Assembly (NCBI GenBank): GCA_036704825.1
Contig: JAUBSN010000007.1
Coordinates: forward strand, 62,001-126,000
Direction: 5' to 3'
DNA from: Microcoleus sp036704825
Lineage (GTDB): Bacteria > Cyanobacteriota > Cyanobacteriia > Cyanobacteriales > Microcoleaceae
Length of the DNA: 64,000 nucleotides
The notes beneath the pieces were generated by a model, which was given only the letters and a program-made list of their open reading frames with translations, was not told the DNA's origin and did not search any database. This document shows, one piece after another, positions 22,408 through 31,841 of the stretch. Numbering within the stretch: the stretch's first letter is position 1; every line of letters begins with the position of its first letter. The position numbers and the translations under genes were made by a program.

Positions 22408-23541
22408 ATGATTCCAGTTATTTCGACTATTCCTGTGGTGCAGCTTGCTTCGGGCGATCGGCTTTCACTGCAAGTCTTTCAGTTCCAAGGTGCGATTCCC
22501 GGCAAAAAAGCTTATCTCCAATCTAACCTCCACGGCGCTGAGATTAGCGGTAATGCTGTGATTCACCAATTTATTGAGTTTTTAATGTCTTTGGACAGCA
22601 GCCAGTTAAGCGGTGAAATTTGGCTGGTTCCGGTTTGCAATCCTGTGGGTGTCAGCCAGCGATCGCACCATTTTTCTCCCGGTCGCTACAATCTTTATGA
22701 TGGGGTAAATTGGAACCGGATTTTCTGGGATTTTGAAAAGCAAGGTGAAGATATTCTGGGTTTTGCTAAGTCTCAAATTCATCTCGATGCCGATACTGTC
22801 AAGGTTAATTACAGAAAAGCGATTGCTTTGAGTTTTGGGAAAGAGTTGGCAAAAATTAACGCTCCTAGCTGCCGCCCCTACAGCGAACTTTACCGATATC
22901 AGCTACAATCTTTGTGTTTGGATGCTGACTACGTGCTGGATTTGCACAGTTCTACGAATCAAAGTTTAGATTACCTTTACTGTTTTAATTCCCGCGAGGA
23001 GAGTGCGAAAGCTTTTTTGCTCGATCGCGCAATTTTGATGGACGAGTACGACGGCGATGCTTTTGACGAGGCGTTTCTCAAGCCTTGGCTGGCTTTGGAG
23101 AAGGTTGTGGCCGAGTTGGGAAGTTCACTCAAATTTGATGTGGAAGCTTGGACTTTAGAATTAGGTTCGGGGATGGAAATGAATCCCGAGTCGGTGGCGA
23201 ATGGCTTGCGGGGCATCAAAAATTACTTAGCAAGTAAGGGTTTATTGAAAATAGATGGATTTCCTCTCCCGGAAACTGCAAACCATCAAGTTATTTTCAC
23301 CCCCAAGAATTCCGCGATCAAATACTACGCGCCGGCGGGCGGGATGATTCAAAATAGAGTGCAAGTGGGGAGTTTTGTCAAAAAGGGCGATCGGCTTTAT
23401 CAAATTCTCAGCTTTAATAAGAATGGGGAATTTCCCAGTTTGGTTGATGTTGGTGCTGAGTCGGATGTTTTCGTTTTTGATGTTTCGACCAATCAGTCAG
23501 TAAATCAAGGAGAGTATGTGTTGTCTGTGATGGCAGATTAA
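22408..23541 (+). CDS. Aspartoacylase/succinylglutamate desuccinylase family zinc hydrolase
   Basis: 377 aa from the ATG at 22408; an ATG at 22345 would add residues translated from the CCCCATT repeat and is rejected. Zinc carboxypeptidase-like fold: LQSNLHGAEISGN gives the HxxE ligand pair (about residue 48), VLDLHSSTN the third His ligand (about 178), and WTLELGSG the general-base Glu region. A C-terminal beta-barrel (YYAPAGGMIQNRVQVGSFVKKGDRLYQIL) is characteristic of the AstE/AspA group. It likely hydrolyses an N-acyl amino acid or related amide in the cytoplasm; the substrate cannot be read. Adjacent genes give no pathway clue. Confidence 0.88.
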   Translation: MIPVISTIPVVQLASGDRLSLQVFQFQGAIPGKKAYLQSNLHGAEISGNAVIHQFIEFLMSLDSSQLSGEIWLVPVCNPVGVSQRSHHFSPGRYNLYDGVNWNRIFWDFEKQGEDILGFAKSQIHLDADTVKVNYRKAIALSFGKELAKINAPSCRPYSELYRYQLQSLCLDADYVLDLHSSTNQSLDYLYCFNSREESAKAFLLDRAILMDEYDGDAFDEAFLKPWLALEKVVAELGSSLKFDVEAWTLELGSGMEMNPESVANGLRGIKNYLASKGLLKIDGFPLPETANHQVIFTPKNSAIKYYAPAGGMIQNRVQVGSFVKKGDRLYQILSFNKNGEFPSLVDVGAESDVFVFDVSTNQSVNQGEYVLSVMAD

Positions 23542-24051
23542 GAATACCGAGAAACCGCGATTTTGTAGGGCGGTGCCCCCGTGTCCGCCCCCTCCCACAT
23601 ACGATTTCACTGGCGTTTGGGACATGGGGCAACCACGGGGGGATGGCCCCTACAAAATCGGGCAACCACGGGAGGATGGCCCCTAGATCGAATGAATTGG
23701 CCCTGCTGTTATCAAGGGCGGCATTTAGTATTTAAAGTCCTTATAGCGGTTCGAGCGAAAGATTCGCGGACGTAGTTGGGATGCGAGCCCTATACGTTTA
23801 GTGGTTATATAAGCTATCAGTCATACCTCATCTTTTTGAGAAAGGCTATATCTATAGCTTCTCATAAAAGTGAGGTATGCCCTATGCCCTATGCCCTATG
23901 CACAGTCGTACTTTATCTTTTTCTCGAAAGGCTATATATAGCGTTTCGAGAAAAGATGAGGTATGAGTGACAGCTTATACAACCATTAAATTAAGAGGGC
24001 TGAAGCCCAACTACGTACCTCATTTTTCGCTCGAACTGCTATATATCAAGA
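23542..24051. repeat. Intergenic region with direct repeats and a long imperfect palindrome
   Basis: Two direct copies of GGGCAACCACGGG(G/A)GGATGG (about 23625-23685), then a composite palindrome at about 23776-24045. Its left arm (GTGGTTATATAAGCTATCAG...CTCATCTTTTTGAGAAAGG) is mirrored by the right arm (TCGAGAAAAGATGAGGTATGAGTGACAGC...ACAACCATTAAA...GGGCTGAAGCCCAACTACG). The same family occurs at 35165-35512. No gene recognised. Confidence 0.7.
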
Positions 24052-24816
24052 TTAGTCCCAGCCGAAATCTCGATCGCACAATTCGGCCAGTCTTTGGTTG
24101 TGCGATCGAAAATATGCTCTCAATTGTTCGTATACTGTCTCGCTGATGGGCGGATATTCGTTGGAGTTGAGTTTTCCGTAGGTTTTTAGTTGGTGGGGGG
24201 GTAAGTCTAAAAATTCGAGTACGTTGTTGAGGATTGCTGCTGGGTTGCTATACAAGTCTTCGCTTTTGATGATTGAGATTTGTGATTTGGGAAAAAGTTT
24301 CATCCAAGCTGGGAGTTGATCGGCGTAAATGCCGCGGGCTAGATAGCTGTGGTGTTGGTGTTCGTAACTGTAGTATTTGGGGTTGGCTAGGAGTTTTTCC
24401 ATTTCGCCTTTGAGTCTTTCGGGTTCGGCGGCGATCGCGTCTTCTAATGAGAGTGTTTCGTATTTTATTCTGATATAATGATAGTAGTGGGATATGGCGC
24501 GATCGACTGGGTTTCTCAGCAGGGCGATGATTTTAACTTTGGGACATAAATCATAAATTCGCTGGGGAACGTGGGGGTGAAATATGTAGTAAGGACTGGC
24601 TTCTCCGGTGATTCTTTTGGGACTGTGTTTTGGCAGGGGAAATTGGGCGCAGTACCAGTCTGGGCTTTTGTCGAAGTTTAAGTCAAAATAATGTACTTCT
24701 TTTTGGGTGGCATGGGCGATTTGGGGATGTTCGGTGAGATAGGCGTAAAGCGATGTTGTGCCGCCTTTTTGGGCGCCGATGATGATGAAGTCGGGGGGTT
24801 TGGGTGTTTGTTTCAT
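24052..24816 (-). CDS. PAPS-dependent sulfotransferase
   Basis: 254 aa, compact. The 5'-phosphosulfate binding loop is IIIGAQKGGTTSLYAYL (about residues 11-27) and the 3'-phosphate site is IIALLRNPVDRAISHYYHY (about 96-113); both are hallmarks of the heparan-sulfate-type (PF00685-like) sulfotransferase fold. Catalytic-base candidates lie in the KEVHYFDLNF segment. It would transfer sulfate from PAPS to a hydroxyl or amine of a glycan or small molecule in the cytoplasm. It lies upstream of the hps locus but on the opposite strand, so sulfation of a secreted polysaccharide is possible but only inferred. Length agrees with bacterial family members. Confidence 0.9.
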   Translation of the reverse strand: MKQTPKPPDFIIIGAQKGGTTSLYAYLTEHPQIAHATQKEVHYFDLNFDKSPDWYCAQFPLPKHSPKRITGEASPYYIFHPHVPQRIYDLCPKVKIIALLRNPVDRAISHYYHYIRIKYETLSLEDAIAAEPERLKGEMEKLLANPKYYSYEHQHHSYLARGIYADQLPAWMKLFPKSQISIIKSEDLYSNPAAILNNVLEFLDLPPHQLKTYGKLNSNEYPPISETVYEQLRAYFRSHNQRLAELCDRDFGWD

Positions 24817-25251
24817 GGGTTGTAGGTTTTATATTTTGCAGTTGTACTGACTGTTTCGGATTTGGCATTTGTACCGATAGTCCGCCGGAGGTTAAAACCC
24901 CCGTCTCGTAGCGCAAGTCCTTTGAAAAGGACTGAAGATGTATAGCACTCCTCGCATCATTTGCATAATTATTGTAGGGGCAATCCCCCCGTGGTTGACC
25001 GATAGATATGGGGTAGGCAAAGAAAGGCACTACCTCTACAAATTTATCTGAATCATCTAGGATTGCTATATTTATATATCTAATATCTTAATATTTGATT
25101 AGTCCTCTTTAGAAAATCGCAGGGGAGAGGGGGAGAGGGGGAGAGGGGGAGAAAGAGTTTCTTTGATCCATAACGGGTGCTGGGCCTCCGTGAAACGCTC
25201 GCTATGAGGACTTTAGCTATGAGACGGGGTTTTTTAACCCCCGGCGGGTTG
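24817..25251. other. Intergenic region with short hairpin repeats
   Basis: Carries an AAGTCCTTTGAAAAGGACTGAAGA palindrome near 24923-24946, a run of GGGGGAGAGG repeats near 25123-25152, and no recognisable gene. Confidence 0.45.
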
Positions 25252-25600
25252 GGGGCACGACGAAAATTCGATCGCGCTTGGGGGCATGAGGGAAATTCGA
25301 TCGCACTTGGGGGCATGACGAAAATTCGATCGCGCTTGGGGGCATGACGAAAATTCGATCGCACTTGGGGGCAAGAGGGAAATTCGATCGCACTTGGGGG
25401 CATGGCGGAAATTCGATCGCACTTGGGGGCATGAGGGAAATTCGATCGCACTTGGCGGCATGACGAAAATTTCGATCGCGCTTGGGGCATGACGAAAATT
25501 CGATCGCACTTGGGGGCATGGCGGAAATTCGATCGCACTTGGGGCATGACGAAAATTCGATCGCACTTGGGGGCATGACGAAAATTCGATCGCCGAATTT
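25252..25600. repeat. Tandem array of ~12 units (29 bp) built on a HIP1-like core
   Basis: About twelve consecutive units of 28-30 bp, consensus AATTCGATCGCACTTGGGGG followed by CATGACGAA. Each unit holds one CGATCGC (HIP1-derived) core with a regular spacing near 29 bp. Units differ at a few set positions (GCAC/GCGC; CATGACG, CATGAGG, CATGGCG, CAAGAGG). Since 29 is not a multiple of three, all three minus-strand frames stay open and show RSNFRHAPKCD-type repeats, an artefact of the array and not evidence of a protein. Confidence 0.9.
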
Positions 25601-26036
25601 AGATGCGATCGCACCCATACGCCTCACCACAATTCGATCGCCCTTTCTACATTCTAGATGCCTGCCGTGGAAACCGATCCCGGACAAACAAAGCCTGCCG
25701 GGGGGCTGGGAGATACATCGCAGACGATCGCGATCGCTGTTTTGGGGCGATCGAATTCACTCTCGCTCTGGCCACTGACATTTCTATTTAACTCGATTAG
25801 AGTGGAGTTAGGAAAATCTAATTCGTGCGGGCCAAATCTTTCGCTGAAAAATATATTATCGGCGGCGATTTTGGTTGGGGGTTTGTGGGTTTTATTTTTT
25901 AGCCAAAGTACAGATATAAATTTGTGCAAGAGGCTGATATGCAAGTTGCAAAAAATGGGAACAATAAAGATGGGATTGTACTGTCAAGCAGTAAGTACCA
26001 GCAATACCATCTCTGAAATTATTCAGGAAGGCGTCA
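25601..26036. other. Region upstream of the hps operon
   Basis: AT-rich towards the hpsA start, dense in CGATCG motifs on its left. No gene recognised. It should hold the hps promoter; I see no confident sigma-70 boxes. GGAAGG lies five bases before the hpsA ATG. Confidence 0.45.
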
Positions 26037-29000
26037 ATGTTTAAGAGCAAATTATCCAAAGTTATCGTGTCCCTGCTGCGGCGGATTGCTGGTGTTACCA
26101 GATCCGGGGCGAAGCGGCTGATGAGAGCAATGCTGCAAGCCATGATGGCTATGGGCCGCAGGGCGAGACTGCCGGTGGCGGGGTTTGTGCTGCCGACGGT
26201 GACGATGGTGTTGCTGGTAGTGATTTTGCTGACTGTGGCGATTACGCTGCGATCGTTCGATCGGGCTAATACGGCGCGTAACGTGCGCGTGAACCAGCAG
26301 GTGCTGGCGGCCGCGACTCCCGCGCTCGATCGGGCAAAGGCGAAAATTCAGTTCCTACTGTACGAAGACCCGCAAAAACCGACTGCGACTCCATCCGATG
26401 AAAATTTATACAGTAGGCTGGCCAACGCTACAGGTGGTACGGATCTTTACACATTTGGGGGAGAGGAACGGCTGATACTTAGATCCGATCTTAGTGTTCC
26501 TACAAATGGCATAAATCCAGATAATCCTCGAAATCCAATTATTATTGACCCAACAACAAATTTAGAAAATGAAGCTATAAATACTGCTTGGAGGTATCCA
26601 GTCGATACTGATAACGATGGAATATTTGACACTTTTACACTCTATGGAATATTTTCCCGCACTCCCGCACGCAGTAATGTCGCCCCAACTGTAGGCGACT
26701 TCACAAGACCGAGAAGACCGATCGAAGCAAGAACCCCACCAATGTCGGGGAATGCAACTCCTGACTGTGCCAGAGGTGGAGGTACAGTTGCTAGTTTGGT
26801 GGGCAACCTCGGTTGGTACAAAACCGACGACGGTCTACTGAAAAAGAGCTTTTTTGTTTATACGGTTAATGTACCAATTACACTGGCAGAAGCTGGTTCC
26901 CTGGGTGCAAATTATCAAGCCTTTAAAGGTACCACCAGCATTTCGGCCCTTGAATACCAGCAAGACCAAAGTCGCATTCCCCTCGCCAACAACGCGGCAG
27001 TTTATGAAGACGACTTGGATATATCGCCTGGACCTCGGCTGAATCTGAACGGGGGTATACTTACAAATAGCAATTTGCTCGTATCAGGGACGGGTGTTCC
27101 AGATAATGGCATAAAACTGTATCAACTCAGCAGCCCAGAGTCCTGTTTTTACAACCAGGAAAATAGCAAAATTACAGTGGGAGGAAATGTAGTTAGCGGG
27201 TGGTCGGGCAGCACCACACCCACGAATCCAGTGATCGTAGATCTTTTTCAGACAAAAGCTAGTCTTCCCGGACCCGGCGCGAGAACTCAAGCGATGCAAA
27301 CTGCTGCCCAAACCATTAGCCCTGCAAATCAATCCGCCACGGGCAATAACAGCTTACAGGTACTTTATAATAATGCTGCCTATACAGCTCGCCTCTCTAT
27401 GCTTGTAGCAGCAAGAAGGGGACAAAACCCTCCGGATGAAGAGGTTGAGCCTGTAGCCGCAGACGATCCATTTTCGGTGCGAAATAAACCGGACACCCAA
27501 ACCCGCAAACAAGCGCTGGAAGAACATTTTAAACAGACACTTCGGAAGGTTCCCTTCAATGAAGTAGGGCCGGCTGCACCTACAAACAACCCAACTCTAG
27601 GTTACAGCCTTCCCTGGGCGCCACCGCTACCGCCAGAAACGCCGGGGGCATTGCCTATTCAAGGTACTGGCGACGATCTGCGACCCCCCGACGCATGGAG
27701 CATTCCCGATCCCGGTGCAACCAACATTCAACTTACAATAACCCAGCTACCAGCAACCGATCCTTCAACACAGCCAGAACAAGAACCACTGTTGGGCGAT
27801 CGCGTATTGGCGGGAAATAACTTACCGGCCCTGAGATGGGATGCCGGCGATGGCAAATTGGTCAGCAAGCCCCAAGACATTGCGGGTGCAACCTGGACGG
27901 GCAGCACTACACAACGTACCAGATCGCCGAGGGTGACAAAACTAGCTGACGTGGGAGCGACCGACCGCAGCGGTTTCTGGGAAGGTGAAGCAGCCCGAGA
28001 ACCGGTCAATCCGCTGGATGGCAATGGTGGTCTGCGCGTCATCACCGGTGCAGGGGTTTACGAGCGGATTAATTCTTTTCTGCCACCCCCCAGTTGGCAA
28101 GACCCTTTGACTGGTGCTACCAAGGGCGGGGAATCAAGCCCTACCGATACTTATGACGACCCAGCAACTAATGCTGTGACTGAGGCTTACCCTGTTGTGT
28201 GGCCCGATACAATGCCGATGTCGCCTCTGGGGCCGGGGTCTCAGGTGTATAACAACAATTCTGCATCTGGGACGCTGGGTTGGAAAACCTGGCCAGGAGA
28301 TCCCCTGCCGGCGCCACCTTTCCCCCCAGGAGGGCTAACGCCAACGGGACTGGCGGTAGCAGCAGGTTCTGCGATCGACGGGACTACTCCCCAGTATGCC
28401 AAGGGGGATTTGCGGATGCGGGCGACAGTAGTTTATCACTATGCAAACGGGACAGCGCCAGGGGGACCGGGAACTTTCAATGAAACGCCGCTCGCCTGCA
28501 TCAGCAGCTATTACGACCCCAGCACTGCTTCTACAGCCAGAAATCTAGTTGGACTTCCTGATGTCAGCGGTGACACCTCATTAGGGGTTCGCGGAACTCA
28601 AGTTGGCTCTAACAACGGGGTGGTATATGGCGTCACGGGAATAGTAGGCGATCGACCCGGTGCTTTGACTCCCGTAAACGGCTTGTTCCCCGCAGGTACT
28701 CCTTTAGCACAGCAAGCTAACTTAGTCTTCCCCGACGGTCGGTTTGTCAACCCGCTTCTGAGAGACGCTCTCGAACGCGCCCCCGCCGATCGCTCTTTGG
28801 CACAAACAGCGGCTATTGACTCAACTAATTGCGCTCTACGAATTCTGGCGGGTACCGCTGGAGCGGCCCAATTTACTCCTCCTGACGCCACTAGGGCGGC
28901 TATAAAAGAAGTAGCATTTTTGAATGCTAGAGAAATCAAGGCGATCGATCGCGATGACAGGCAGACCCCCAACGTTAACGAAGCCTTTACGCTCAGCAGT

Positions 29001-31133
29001 CCGCTAACAGATGTTAGCCCAACATCACGAGCAGCAAGGCTAACGGGGGACTACAACCTGCCTTTAGAAGAACGGGAACCTTTAGAAATTCGCGCCACTC
29101 AAATAGACCTCGATCAATTGCGGAGCACCCCAATTGGAACAACGGGAGAGTATTTACTGCCGAACAGCGGGATTATCTATGCCAGCCGGGATGATGCACG
29201 GCCCGATCGCAGCGCCCGCATACCCGGAACAGGAGGGACGAGCATAGATGAAGCCAGGAGCGCATCGGTCAGTCCTACGGATTCCCTACTCGACCCCACG
29301 CGCAAGCCTAACGGGATTCTGCTCGTTAACGGTGACCAGCTAGCTCGAAGCCCCGGCATAGGAAATACTCCTAGTGTCTTGGATGTGGTAAGGGAAAAAG
29401 GACTAACTTTGGCATCTAATTTGCCAGTCTATATTCAAGGAAATTTCAACCTTCACACTCAACTAGAGTTTGCGGGAACCTTTGATTGGGCTACTTTTTA
29501 CGATCGCACAGCCCTCAATAAAAACTTTGCCTGTCGCCAAAACGACCCCAGAGTCAGCGGATGTACGACAGGCGACGCTTGGCGTCCCGCAAACGTACTG
29601 TCAGATGCAGTCACCCTACTCTCTGCAAATTACCGTTTTGGCTTCCGCAACGAGGGAGATTTCGACCTGAGAAACAATGCGGGTGCTGCTGCTGTATTTC
29701 CTCGCAAACAACGAGGATTTTACAGCAATAACTTTGTTACCAACGGACTATCGAGTGGCGCATTCTCTGCTACTGGTGGCATACCGACGGGCACAGGACT
29801 TATAGATACAGAATACGTGACGAATAGAGACGGTGCTCTTAGAAGTTCTTACTTCAACAACTTCGCCACCCCCGTGCAGCGACGCGGGAATTTTCCAGAG
29901 TATTTAATGGAAGTTTGCACAAGACTGCCGGTTTCTGCGTGTACTGATAACGACTGGTTCGTCGATCCACAAAATAACATCCGTGCAAATGTGGGTGTGC
30001 AACCTGCCCAGTGGCTAGCCGGAACAACTGTTCGTCCCCCAGCGCCTCAATATCAACGCTTTCCCCGCCGAGTTGCTTTTCAAAGAAACCGCCCTACAAA
30101 TGCCAATCTGGTGCTAGATGCAAATAACAATCCAACGCTTTTAGGAATTACTGGCGGAAATACTGTTGTACTCGGCGCAGGCGATAGACAACCTAATTCT
30201 TTGTGGTTTGCAACGACGGCAGCCTCTGGCGGTAATCCCGTAACCTACGGTGTAGGCAATTTCCCGTATGTATTCAACCGCAGCCGGATTGACAGCACCG
30301 GTGCAGTGCTACCAGTTTTAGCCCCAGTCTCAAGCGCTGTAGATATTACACCTGTTTTGGGTTCGCAGCCGCTGCTGATACCGGTCTTGCAAACTCAAAC
30401 TGTGGGGCCAGCGGGCGCAGAGAATAACCCACCACAAGGTGGACGATCCGTGCAACAGACGGGGTGGATACCGCGGGCTGTGCCCACAACATTCAATCTG
30501 ATTGTAGGGTCGAACGACACTCCTTCTCGAGCATTAGGCAACAACGTTGGTGACTTTAACGGCGGCCTGCAAAACTTGCCAAGGTTTTTGGAGAACTGGA
30601 ATAGCATTGACACCAACATTCAAGGTAGTTTTATTCAGTTCAACCGCAGTGCCTACAGCACCGCACCTTACCTCCCCATTCTCGATCAGGGGGCTCCAGG
30701 ACAGATAGCAGCAGCCACTAAGTTGCTGAGTATGTTTGCGCCGCCGGAATTTACACCCCTACCGGCCCTACCCCCCGGACCTGCTAGATTCGTTCTCGCT
30801 AACCCTCCTGAAGCTGGCTATAGAACACAAAACGGCAGCATTCTCGGTGGCAATGGTCTGGGTCGGATTCCCTTCTTTACTGCCCCTAGAAGGAACTGGG
30901 GTTATGACGTGGGCCTAGTATCTCAGTCGCCTGACTTGTTTACCCAAAGGTTCACTGCTCCTCCGGCAAAGTCTAGACCGGATGAGTATTTCCGGGAAGT
31001 ACCCCGAAATGACCCGTGGGTAGAAACTTTGATGTGTGCAGAAGTTGCCCCGCCGGCGCCCGGTACATCAGGCCCACCTGCTATACCTGCTACCAATCCC
31101 AATCGCCCAGCAGTTTGTCCTCCAAACCTTTAA
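26037..31133 (+). CDS. hpsA: Hormogonium polysaccharide biosynthesis protein HpsA
   Basis: 1698 aa. A basic N-terminal leader of about 46 residues precedes VAGFVLPTVTMVLLVVILLT, a prepilin-like hydrophobic helix (about 47-71) followed by RSFDRANTARNVRVNQQ, as in PilX/PulK-type proteins; the usual Glu at +5 is replaced by Thr. The rest is a very long extracytoplasmic region rich in Pro, Asn, Gly and Asp with few cysteines (about a dozen). In Nostoc punctiforme HpsA heads the hps locus required for hormogonium polysaccharide secretion and gliding. The start has GGAAGG just upstream. Three pseudopilin genes follow at 32, 67 and 58 bases, forming an operon. Assignment is from operon architecture and the N-terminus; the exact role of HpsA is unknown. 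Confidence 0.82.
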   Translation: MFKSKLSKVIVSLLRRIAGVTRSGAKRLMRAMLQAMMAMGRRARLPVAGFVLPTVTMVLLVVILLTVAITLRSFDRANTARNVRVNQQVLAAATPALDRAKAKIQFLLYEDPQKPTATPSDENLYSRLANATGGTDLYTFGGEERLILRSDLSVPTNGINPDNPRNPIIIDPTTNLENEAINTAWRYPVDTDNDGIFDTFTLYGIFSRTPARSNVAPTVGDFTRPRRPIEARTPPMSGNATPDCARGGGTVASLVGNLGWYKTDDGLLKKSFFVYTVNVPITLAEAGSLGANYQAFKGTTSISALEYQQDQSRIPLANNAAVYEDDLDISPGPRLNLNGGILTNSNLLVSGTGVPDNGIKLYQLSSPESCFYNQENSKITVGGNVVSGWSGSTTPTNPVIVDLFQTKASLPGPGARTQAMQTAAQTISPANQSATGNNSLQVLYNNAAYTARLSMLVAARRGQNPPDEEVEPVAADDPFSVRNKPDTQTRKQALEEHFKQTLRKVPFNEVGPAAPTNNPTLGYSLPWAPPLPPETPGALPIQGTGDDLRPPDAWSIPDPGATNIQLTITQLPATDPSTQPEQEPLLGDRVLAGNNLPALRWDAGDGKLVSKPQDIAGATWTGSTTQRTRSPRVTKLADVGATDRSGFWEGEAAREPVNPLDGNGGLRVITGAGVYERINSFLPPPSWQDPLTGATKGGESSPTDTYDDPATNAVTEAYPVVWPDTMPMSPLGPGSQVYNNNSASGTLGWKTWPGDPLPAPPFPPGGLTPTGLAVAAGSAIDGTTPQYAKGDLRMRATVVYHYANGTAPGGPGTFNETPLACISSYYDPSTASTARNLVGLPDVSGDTSLGVRGTQVGSNNGVVYGVTGIVGDRPGALTPVNGLFPAGTPLAQQANLVFPDGRFVNPLLRDALERAPADRSLAQTAAIDSTNCALRILAGTAGAAQFTPPDATRAAIKEVAFLNAREIKAIDRDDRQTPNVNEAFTLSSPLTDVSPTSRAARLTGDYNLPLEEREPLEIRATQIDLDQLRSTPIGTTGEYLLPNSGIIYASRDDARPDRSARIPGTGGTSIDEARSASVSPTDSLLDPTRKPNGILLVNGDQLARSPGIGNTPSVLDVVREKGLTLASNLPVYIQGNFNLHTQLEFAGTFDWATFYDRTALNKNFACRQNDPRVSGCTTGDAWRPANVLSDAVTLLSANYRFGFRNEGDFDLRNNAGAAAVFPRKQRGFYSNNFVTNGLSSGAFSATGGIPTGTGLIDTEYVTNRDGALRSSYFNNFATPVQRRGNFPEYLMEVCTRLPVSACTDNDWFVDPQNNIRANVGVQPAQWLAGTTVRPPAPQYQRFPRRVAFQRNRPTNANLVLDANNNPTLLGITGGNTVVLGAGDRQPNSLWFATTAASGGNPVTYGVGNFPYVFNRSRIDSTGAVLPVLAPVSSAVDITPVLGSQPLLIPVLQTQTVGPAGAENNPPQGGRSVQQTGWIPRAVPTTFNLIVGSNDTPSRALGNNVGDFNGGLQNLPRFLENWNSIDTNIQGSFIQFNRSAYSTAPYLPILDQGAPGQIAAATKLLSMFAPPEFTPLPALPPGPARFVLANPPEAGYRTQNGSILGGNGLGRIPFFTAPRRNWGYDVGLVSQSPDLFTQRFTAPPAKSRPDEYFREVPRNDPWVETLMCAEVAPPAPGTSGPPAIPATNPNRPAVCPPNL

Positions 31134-31165
31134 CTTTCGGCCGAGCAATTACCGAAGACTTTTAT

Positions 31166-31774
31166 ATGACAGACCAACAACGACAACAAAATGTATCTAA
31201 GTCGCGAGAGGGTGGCTACACGATTATCGAGTCGTTGGTAGCGATGATCGTGGTTTCGGTGCTGATGATCGCGATCGCCCCCGTGATGGCTTTCTCAGTA
31301 GCAACTCGCGTACAAGCGCGCCGGATGGAACTAGCTACGCAGGCGGCGAGAGCTTACATCGACGCTCTCAGGACGGGGGCGATTAAATCGACAGATACAG
31401 GGTTTCCTACTGAAGACCCTAATGCCAATCCTCCTGGTATTGCTGCTGCTCCTACAAACCCTAATACTTTGTACTGCGTTAACTTCGATGAAACACCAGG
31501 TTGTGCTGGCAGCAAAGAGTTTCTTGTTCAGGGTGTTCGTCCCCCAAATACAGGAACCACTCTTCCCACAGACACAGGCTATTCTTTAACTGTTCGCGTT
31601 TACCGGGCCGATGCTTCTGCCGGTAATATGATACCTCAACAGCAATCAGTCGCTAATTCAGCTCTTGGCAATCCTCAAGCGCCTTTGGTGGTAATGAAAA
31701 CGGAAATTCCCCCTACTACAGACGGAGGTGCTTCTGCATATCGATCGCTCTGTGCTCGAACTGGTGGCTGTTAA
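31166..31774 (+). CDS. hpsB: Pseudopilin HpsB (type IV pilin-like)
   Basis: 202 aa from the ATG at 31166, 32 bases after hpsA. A short hydrophilic leader ends REGG before YTIIESLVAMIVVSVLMIAIAP: a class III signal cleaved by prepilin peptidase after Gly, with Glu at +5 and a hydrophobic helix. The soluble domain has a Cys pair (YCVNFDETPGCAG) and a C-terminal CARTGGC. It would be a minor pseudopilin assembled in the inner membrane, part of the hormogonium polysaccharide secretion apparatus. An upstream in-frame ATG at 31016 lies within hpsA and is rejected. Confidence 0.82.
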   Translation: MTDQQRQQNVSKSREGGYTIIESLVAMIVVSVLMIAIAPVMAFSVATRVQARRMELATQAARAYIDALRTGAIKSTDTGFPTEDPNANPPGIAAAPTNPNTLYCVNFDETPGCAGSKEFLVQGVRPPNTGTTLPTDTGYSLTVRVYRADASAGNMIPQQQSVANSALGNPQAPLVVMKTEIPPTTDGGASAYRSLCARTGGC

Positions 31775-31841
31775 TAATAATCAAACTCTCCGTTGTGAAA
31801 TTGTAAATCGCTCCCCCCATGTGACCAAGGAAACAGTCAAA

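Noticed and set aside
25080..25687. Overlapping minus-strand frames rich in RSNFRHAPKCD repeats
   Set aside because: They are translations of a 29-bp tandem DNA repeat in three frames; 29 is not divisible by three, so all frames look alike. No start signal or family match.
25658..26044. 128-codon plus-strand frame before hpsA
   Set aside because: No recognisable domain, overlaps the tandem-array flank and ends over the hpsA start; treated as non-coding.
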